Assembly (NCBI GenBank): GCA_016648135.1
Contig: JADDOH010005117.1
Span: 1-64,000, forward strand
Reading direction: 5' to 3'
DNA from: Agrypnia vestita
Taxonomy: Eukaryota; Arthropoda; Insecta; Trichoptera; Phryganeidae
DNA length: 64,000 nucleotides
The notes beneath the pieces are model-generated. The model saw nothing but the letters and a program-made list of their open reading frames with translations, ran no database searches and was not told the DNA's origin. Made by a program: the position numbers and the translations under genes. Shown in pieces: positions 57,066 to 64,000 of the stretch; within the stretch, counting starts at the first letter, position 1, and each line of letters opens with the position of its first letter.

Positions 57066-60000
57066 ATGACAGTACCGCCGATTAACCCCAGTATTTCTGA
57101 GGAGTCGGATGATATGGACAGCTTACCGCCCGAGGAAGATATATACAGAAGGAAATATCAATTACTATTGGAAAGATGCGAAGTTTTACAACAGGATAAT
57201 GAGAGAATCGTTCACAGGTATTAAAGTTTCTTTAATATTCCTCGATTCGTACAATTTATCAGAATGTTACAGGTTTAATTTCGCTCATTTGATCGTTTAA
57301 AATTTGCATATGAATGATAAAATAATCTTCGGTACTCTAATTTTTGTGTCGAATTTGTTTCAAGGATATACCAGGTCAAAAAGATGACAAAAAGATGTAA
57401 AAAGGAAATAAAGTTTTTAATGAATCGCCTAGATATGCATGGAGATTCATTTAGAACCATCAAAGCCGAAGAGGAAGATGTGAAACCCAATATCTCAACA
57501 CTGCCACAGTTTCCTGGATTTATAGTTCCCAAAACAGAAAAATGTTCCACACCATCAAACAGATCTGCTGACAAGAACACTTCTGGGAAGAAGACAGCCA
57601 CTAAAAGAAAGGCTACTAAAACAGATAAAGTAAGATATATTTCATTATCACAAGTTAAAAATGATTTAATAGTTATTGTTATAGAAAATAATGTTATTTT
57701 TAACTACAAAGTGCTTTTAACTAACCAAAAACTATTTAATTGGCTACTGCGTCATATTATGAGCTTTAATGGTAGAAATTTACTTCACAATATACCCTCA
57801 AATCCAAAGTATACGTTTATTAAAAATTTCTATGCACAAACAGTTGACAGTTCAAAACTTGAAACAGTATTCACTTTCATTTGGTTATCTTATTTTAGAA
57901 ATGTATAATATACTAAATTTTCGTTGTGTGCATTTTATATTTGGTGCTATGCAATGCAGTAGTGCAGACAAATTTCAATAGTATAACCTACACTAATTGT
58001 GTGCCATAGTGACACAATGTTTTACATAATTATAATGATCATTTATATTATGTTTTGAAATGTAAAGTTTTGAATACACAAGTAATTTGGATTCAATTAA
58101 TGAAAGCCGGTTGGGCGCTAAGTAAAATTATGAATAATCTTAAAATTTATGACAAATTTCTCTCATAATGTAAATCGCCATTCAGAAATCTCATTAAAGG
58201 TCATATACAAAGTTACAAAGCAGTTGTGAAAAACTAACTTCATGGACATTAAATATCAAACATATCTGTTGAGTGCTAATAATATAGTTACCATATTATG
58301 CCACCGATTATAAGATGCACCCTTAAAGACATTAAAAAAAGTGATTAAATATTTTATTATAAAAATATAAAATAAACTTTCATTCGGTTCGGAATTGTTG
58401 ATCGCGTTTTCCCACATGATGTCATCTTTTGAAACTTCGCAAGGGCATTTGCGATGAAGCATTTTTTAAATGAGTGTTCAACTATTGATTTTAGAATTTT
58501 TCAATTCGAATTCAAATTTGAAAAATCACAAAACCTGAATTGAATACGCGCAGCTTCTCGAAGCGCACACTTTACCCTTGTAAGGGAATATCAAATATTA
58601 CACACACCACAAAAACTTATTACTGTCTTATATTCAATGTGATGCGGTATTGTATTATTAATACAGCTAATTTTAATGCGCTATAAATAATAATAAAATA
58701 AATGTTTTTGCCATGAATCATATTTGTAATTATTTACTATTTTTTCTGTTATGTAATTTTTTATTTATGTTTTGTATTCATCCTTTTTTGTTTTTACTCC
58801 CTTTCTTTTAACTCGTGGCGTCTGCTTGCTTATCTGACGAAAAAACTTTGGATCGGTTTTTAACCCTTTTCCCGTGATCGAATCAAGCTAAAACTTTGCA
58901 GGCAGACTCGTAGCGACGATAAAAATGATCTATCAAATTTTTGTTAAGAAAATTAATAATTATAGTATAATTTTGAATTTTTCGAAATTTTTTATTACTC
59001 CTTTTCGTAGCGTCGCCCGACTCGAACTCAACGCGTAGGGTAAGCGCTAAACCTGTTTTGACTAGGAAATGAGAAAGGGAGTATAATAAAAACTTGGTTA
59101 TTATGGGTTAGTCTATCTTTCTATATTCCACTTCTTTTATTCTGCAGGCATCTTTTGCTTTAAAATGTGTACTGAAATAGGCACGCAGATATAGAATTAA
59201 CTATTGATTTTAATTTTATTTATACCAGATAAATAAATACAAACGAGTTACACTGCCGAAGCCCCACAATTCTCATTAGATTTCTTTTTGACCCCTATGA
59301 TATGAGATGAACATTGCCATATTTGAATTGTGGTTATTTCTATTTTTTTAAGTTTTGCTACTACTTTCGAATACCTGTACTTTTAAAAAACTATTTAAAT
59401 TAATATTGTCGATTTCAGGCAGAAAAGGATCCTAATGCCCCCAAAAAGCCATGCAACGCCTTCTTCCAGTTCTGTCAGGAACAGCGCCCTATCATTCTGG
59501 CCGAAGGCTGCTCGGATAGCAGCGGGGCTGAACCGTCCAAGCAAGAAGTCACACGGCAGCTGGCTTCGCGCTGGCGGGCTCTTTCCAGTGAGGATAAGAA
59601 GGTATTAATTATTCTTTTCAATGTTATTACAATATTAATTTTTCAGCATCTAAAGCAGTAATTATTCATTATTATTTACCTTTGTTCACTATGCAGAGAT
59701 AACCCTTTCAAGTGGTTGTTGTGTTTAACCCCCCCTGGGCCGCCGACGCATATATCCGACAGGCACAAAATAATTTATTTATCGACGGCCGCGTATCGAA
59801 TTTGAAAAACGTAATTTTTTCCCAATAGAGAAATCCTGTTGTGACCTGTCGTTCCATTTTCAACTCAAAAACATCACCGATTATATTTTAAATCAACAAT
59901 CAAAACGGAAGTTTTTCTGCCGTCAAAATCATATAGAGAAGTTGTAGATGTCGCCCCGATCGCGTGTTGTGCAATCGAAATTCAAATATTCCATCGTCAA

Positions 60001-63000
60001 GGTCACGCGCAATGTGCGCGGGAAATACGATTTATTTTTTTCGATTTTCGATTTATTTGTACACGTATATACAAATATATACGATATGTTTTGCGATATT
60101 TGTCAGTTTTTGTTGGTTTATGATTCAATTGAATACTAATAGTGATTTATTAACAAAAATACACGCAATTTTGTTGCGTTTATTTGAAATATGTGTGTGT
60201 GTGAAAGTGTATCATATTTATGTGTTATGAGTGCGATGTCCCGTCGTGTGCCGTGCCGTGCAACAAAATATATCACACAGAAGAAGATTATTATTATTAA
60301 TAGTAGTGTTGTCTCTAATAAACAAATAAAAAAATTATTATTATTTTTCAGAAAATGTTGCGCTGGCAACATTATGGAAATTCAAAAAAAGATTTTTTTT
60401 TTTACTTAAATGATAAAAAAATCATTGCGTTTCGACACTTACGATAAAATAATATGAATGTGTGTGTTTTTTTTTTAATATACGCATGTTTTCATGGTTT
60501 TTTCGTAAAAAGAAAAATCACAAAAAATTCCGAAAATTTACAGCCCACAACAAGTTTTAAAATAAATATATGTACAGCAAAACCTCGTTAATTCGAAATT
60601 CAAGGGACCCAAAAAAAAAACATTTCGAATTACGCGGTACCTCGTTAATTCGAAATTCAAGTTTAAAAAAAATTAAAAATCACAAAATAATTGCAAAATT
60701 CGCCAAAAATCGTAAAACTTACAAAAAAACCCATTAATTTTGTGAAAAATGTCAACATTTTTGCAAATTTCAAGAAATCATTTCGAAAACGCAATATGTA
60801 TTTATTATGCTAATACAAAGACCGCCACATTTCTGTTACTAAAGTATCCGAAATTGACATATCTGTTGTTCTCACTTGCGAAAAAAATCGAAATATATTT
60901 TCAATTTCGTCAAATTTAAAAAAAAAATTGAATTATGTGAACTAAAACGTATTGATTTAGGGTGCAAGGGGCTAAAAATTATTTCGAATCACGAATTACC
61001 TGGGTTAATCTACTATGAAATGATCATTTTGGGACTTGTGGGTTTTAAAAATTTCCAATTATGGCTAATTTCGAATTAACGGGGTTTTACTGTATAATAA
61101 TTAAGTTGAAAATATGTTTATTTATTTATTTAATACACAGTACAACGTACCATTAAAAAAAAAACAATGTATATAAAGATGTATAGATTGATAGGTAATA
61201 ATAAAAAAAGGAGATAAGGTATAATTCTATCAAAAACAATTAATAAAGTGATATATAAAGAAAAATAAAACATCAAATGAAATAATAGTTATCAAATCAA
61301 ATATGAAAGTCAACAATCAATAAAACTACACCAAATTAAAATAATTATGTCTGAAATTCAAGAAGCAACAAAATTACAACAATGTAATTGCAATGCTGAT
61401 TTATAATACTTGAAAGTTTACGTTCCAGTAAACCAGTTATTGTTAGCTGAACTATGAATAATTATAGTTATTTTGTACTTCTTCATGGGTACAGTTTCTT
61501 TATGTTTAGAAGCTTTTGGTTCTTCAAATTCTTTTGTCTATTTCTGCTTCTTCCAACACTGAAGAATCTATCCAGTTTCAATTGCTTTTCTCTTTTTAAG
61601 AAAGCTCCTCTAGTAGATGCGTTATGTCATTGTAGAGATCCTTAACTCTGTTTACTTTAGCTGTTTTGTGGTGCCACTCCAACACTGTTGTGCTTCTTAA
61701 CGTACTGAAGGATCTCCTTTATAAGAAGGCACTGGGCCTTTGATGATATTTTCTTTTTTCTCCACCCCTGAGGTAATATTATTTTCATTCCTCACCCCAA
61801 TATTTTTCCACTTCGTAAAGCTGGAAGTTTACAAACTCGTAAAAAGTGCTTTGGTACACAGCTTTTTGAAGTTTGCTATTTGCATCCAAGTTCGTATTAC
61901 GAAAAATTTGCTACTATAGGATTTAATGTGCAGCATTGTAGGGCCTTCGTTTATTTATGTAGTGAAGGCATGTGTGAATTTTTGGGTAATGAATGATGTA
62001 TACATACTGTAAGTTTAAAATCTCAAACATCTTGATGTTGTTTGTCAGAACAGGAATAGACTGGTAGTCATAAAAATGGTAGAAAAAACATTGATGTTTT
62101 AAATTAATAAATTTACTTAGTGCAATTATTAGTTTAGACAAAATCTTTTTAAAAATATGATATTTTTGGCAGGGGAAAACGTGTGAAATGACATCTGTTG
62201 ACATCTCACATAAATCGTGAGAATGCAACATTTTATTTATAACTCTCATAAGACTCATTCACAACTACCAACTCCAACATTAACTTCCAGCAAAAGATTA
62301 CGATATAAACAGTCTTCGCTCGTAGTTCTCAGGATTGATAGCACCAATCTGCTCAGCTGCATGTGCTAGAGCAAAACATATTTGTGAAAAAAGGACTGTC
62401 CACATAAATGTATCCGATGTTATTGATTCGCTCTTGCCCCAGAATTCTGAAGTCTACACATTGGTTTATTTATAAAATATGTGTGCGTACTTTATAATCG
62501 ATTTATTAACTTTTTTTTTAAAGAGATTCAGGGTGGTGGATTTCTGACCTCACAGCCCCGCTTGTAGGTATTAATAAAATAAAATAGGACTTGCAATTAA
62601 TGATCCAATTTATTTTTCTTCACTTTGCTCTCAATAAGGCTGATGTGACACTGCAGCTATTTATCACGGACGGAACTTATAATTTATCACCACCTATTCC
62701 ATCCATGGTCTTGATGATCTTCCATGAGATCTGACTATTATCCATGAGATTTGATTTCTTCTACTCTTTCTTGGAACAGTTTTTCCATGTCTGGTAATGT
62801 GGCCAAAATATTCAAGAGTCGTATATATAATTAAGGATTGACGGATTTGATGTTTATTTCCTCTGTCATCTAAAGTATGCGTGGCCAGGACATTTCCAGG
62901 GTGTCTATCCTTTTGGACTTCCATACTCAAAAGTTTATGTTTTAACATTATAATAAAATATTGGGAAGATTGTTCTGATCGGACTCATTTCTGTCCATGT

Positions 63001-63686
63001 ATTGACATTTTTGCAATTGATCATTGATTTTTAAACTTAGTAAGTATGATTCACATTGCTTTTTCACTACAATAAATATTATTTTAAAAGATAAATCTGG
63101 GGTATAAACGCAAAGGCAGCAATATCCCAAAAATAAAAAAATGTTTTGAATGCCGTCACCGAGGATTACTAATATAAAATGAATGATAATGTAAAAGATT
63201 TTATGTACATGTCATATTCCTTCCAAAATCATGTTTTCTATAAATTTATAGGCTATGTTTTCAATAAAATCTCCAATTCAATATATTATAAATTAGTAAT
63301 CCTTAATGACCGCATTAATTTTTTTTTTTGATATTGCTTCCTTTGCTTTTATACCCTAAAAATTATGTTTTGCATATTTGAACTTGAAATGCCTCAAGTT
63401 CATCCAAAACAGGTGTGGAAAAATATGATTAAAATAGAAATGTGCATAAAAAATTTGGCACTCAGTGTAATGCTAAAAGATATTATATATTAGCTAGTGC
63501 ATATTTAAAGCACTTGTAGGTATACGTAGTATATATAATCATCTCTCATAGGTTTTAATTGTCTTTGTTAACACTAGAAATATCCTCAAGAATTTGCTTA
63601 ATTTGTTTCAGGTTTATGTGGCCATGTTCGAGAGATCTAAAGAAAAGTATGCCGAAGAGATGTCGGCTTACATTAAAAAAGAATAG
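57066..63686 (+). CDS. TFPT-like coiled coil plus HMG box, candidate INO80 subunit, four exons, 224 aa
   Basis: Exons 57066-57217, 57365-57629, 59419-59601 and 63612-63686; 675 nt, GT-AG sites, phases agree. Residues about 28-85 (RRKYQLLLERCEVLQQDNER, VHRIYQVKKMTKRCKKEIKF, MNRLDMHGDSF) resemble the coiled coil of vertebrate TFPT/INO80F (CR..EQVNER.LNRLHQVQR..RR...E..FLM..LD..GD..R). Residues about 140-222 form an HMG box: KDPNAPKKPCNAFFQFCQEQ, then WRALSSEDKK, and KEKYAEEMSAYIKK across the last intron. A Lys/Thr-rich linker (about 125-139) probably binds DNA or targets the nucleus. Yeast INO80 has the HMG-box subunit Nhp10, whereas human TFPT lacks an HMG box, so the arrangement suggests a TFPT/Nhp10-type subunit. 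That function is an inference. Confidence 0.88.
57630..58794. other. Intron 2 of the TFPT-HMG gene, first part
   Basis: The open frame continues about 90 codons past the exon 2 donor (57630) to 57908, but this is low-complexity and is judged intronic because splicing to the HMG exon restores the domain. Confidence 0.5.
58795..59083 (+). repeat. ACTCCCTTT repeat family, copy in TFPT-HMG intron 2
   Basis: Begins TACTCCCTTTCTTTTAACTC and ends GAGAAAGGGAGTA, a short inverted terminal pair. It contains the family core with GTCTGCTTGC and GCAGGCAGACTCG. This is the most complete copy and defines the unit as about 290 bp. Confidence 0.75.
59735..60030. promoter_or_regulatory. CpG-richer block in TFPT-HMG intron 3
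   Basis: GGGCCGCCGACGCATATATC, CGACGGCCGCGTATCG and GTCACGCGCAATGTGCGCG stand out from AT-rich surroundings. No exon is seen. It could be an intronic regulatory element or a transposon piece. Confidence 0.25.
60575..61092. mobile_element. pogo/Tigger-type MITE with TA duplication
   Basis: Left CAGCAAAACCTCGTTAATTC and right, in complement, CAGTAAAACCCCGTTAATTC are the Tigger/pogo terminal type. They are flanked by TA on both sides (60573-60574 and 61093-61094). A second CTCGTTAATTCGAAATTCAA motif is repeated just inside the left end. The 518 bp have no transposase. Located in intron 3 of the TFPT-HMG gene. Confidence 0.9.
61093..62693. other. TFPT-HMG intron 3, middle part
   Basis: A TTTATTTATTTATTTAA stretch at 61115-61133 resembles the 3' tails of insect LINEs in minus orientation. 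The rest shows no recognisable gene. Confidence 0.35.
62694..62948 (-). pseudogene. Probable LINE C-terminal relic
   Basis: A minus-strand frame contains TLEYFGHITRHGKTVP and RRNQISWIIVRSHG, resembling the (L)..LGH..R.......(GRR)..SWL.(N)LR tail of RTE/CR1-like LINE proteins. Short and diverged. Confidence 0.45.
63098..63358. mobile_element. Hairpin MITE, GGGGTAYAAAAGC family, copy 2
   Basis: CTGGGGTATAAACGCAAAGG at the left and CCTTTGCTTTTATACCC at the right are inverted. Inner arms GTCACCGAGGATTACTAAT / ATTAGTAATCC are shared with 45437-45670. It lies 254 bp upstream of the last TFPT-HMG exon. Confidence 0.75.
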
Positions 63687-63869
63687 ATATTGGTACCTGA
63701 CGTTTAACAGTATTTTGTACAGTTGTGGTAGTCTTAGAGTATTTCGCGCATAGGAATTAAAAATAGTTATAAGGTGTACAAATTCTAACCATACATTTAC
63801 TTGTATTTTTTGTACAGTTATGAAGATTAAAAGACAAGTACTTAAGGTAACATTTTTATTTATTAAAAA

Positions 63870-63875
63870 AATAAA
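63870..63875 (+). terminator. Candidate polyadenylation signal of the TFPT-HMG gene
   Basis: AATAAA 184 bp after the stop codon, within an A-rich stretch. Another A-rich ATTAAAAATAG stands at about 63755, so the true site is not settled. Confidence 0.35.
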
Positions 63876-64000
63876 TAACAGATTTAAGAGTAGCGCCTTT
63901 CATTGCATTATTCCCAATACCATAAAGAGATTAAAATATAACATTTTAGTACAGTGCATAATATATTTATTTAAAATTATCCTTCTTTTGGCGAATGAAT

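Noticed and set aside
57630..57908. Coding extension of TFPT-HMG exon 2
   Set aside because: AAA|GTAAGA is a strong donor and splicing to 59419 restores a complete HMG box in frame.
1..64000. CRISPR arrays, bacterial operons, rRNA genes
   Set aside because: Introns, mariner/hAT/LINE elements and composition show eukaryotic DNA; tandem repeats here have no spacer pattern and no rRNA core sequence was recognised.

Overview
The window is eukaryotic and almost certainly from an insect. It is AT-rich, carries spliced genes with GT-AG introns, and is packed with DNA transposons, MITEs and truncated non-LTR retrotransposons, including an intact 1,286-bp mariner. The transposon mix and a few GTAGGTACCTAC-type repeats hint at Lepidoptera, but the order is not proved.

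Layout. 1-28 kb has no convincing protein gene. It holds CpG-rich blocks (about 1.2, 5.1, 9.6, 11.9 and 12.8 kb) that may be regulatory, foldback repeats carrying hammerhead-ribozyme-like cores, three adjacent tandem arrays (14.2-17.0 kb) in a non-coding block ending in A18, a clustered repeat family (20.5-24.2 kb) around a hAT MITE, and a nested palindrome (25.9-26.1 kb). 28.4-30.3 kb has the intact mariner and a non-LTR reverse transcriptase fragment. 31.5-36.8 kb is a five-exon gene for the tRNA-splicing endonuclease subunit Sen54, 1,055 codons long, about twice the human protein. 37.3-47.5 kb is gene-poor: a Penelope-like GIY-YIG remnant, a 613-bp inverted-repeat element with two hammerhead cores, a G23 foldback, and further MITEs. 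48.0-56.4 kb (minus strand) is a six-exon heparan sulfate 3-O-sulfotransferase gene (355 codons) whose introns have taken in a LINE, a LINE 3' fragment, a PIF/Harbinger relic and two MITEs. 57.1-63.7 kb (plus strand) is a four-exon gene joining a TFPT-like (INO80 subunit) coiled coil to an HMG box (224 codons).

All three host genes were assembled by hand from splice sites. In each, the phases close and the total coding length is a multiple of three. They belong to unrelated pathways: tRNA intron removal, heparan sulfate modification in the Golgi, and chromatin remodelling. The last two are divergent, about 630 bp apart start to start. The most unusual material is the family of inverted repeats with hammerhead-like cores lying near Penelope-like coding remains.
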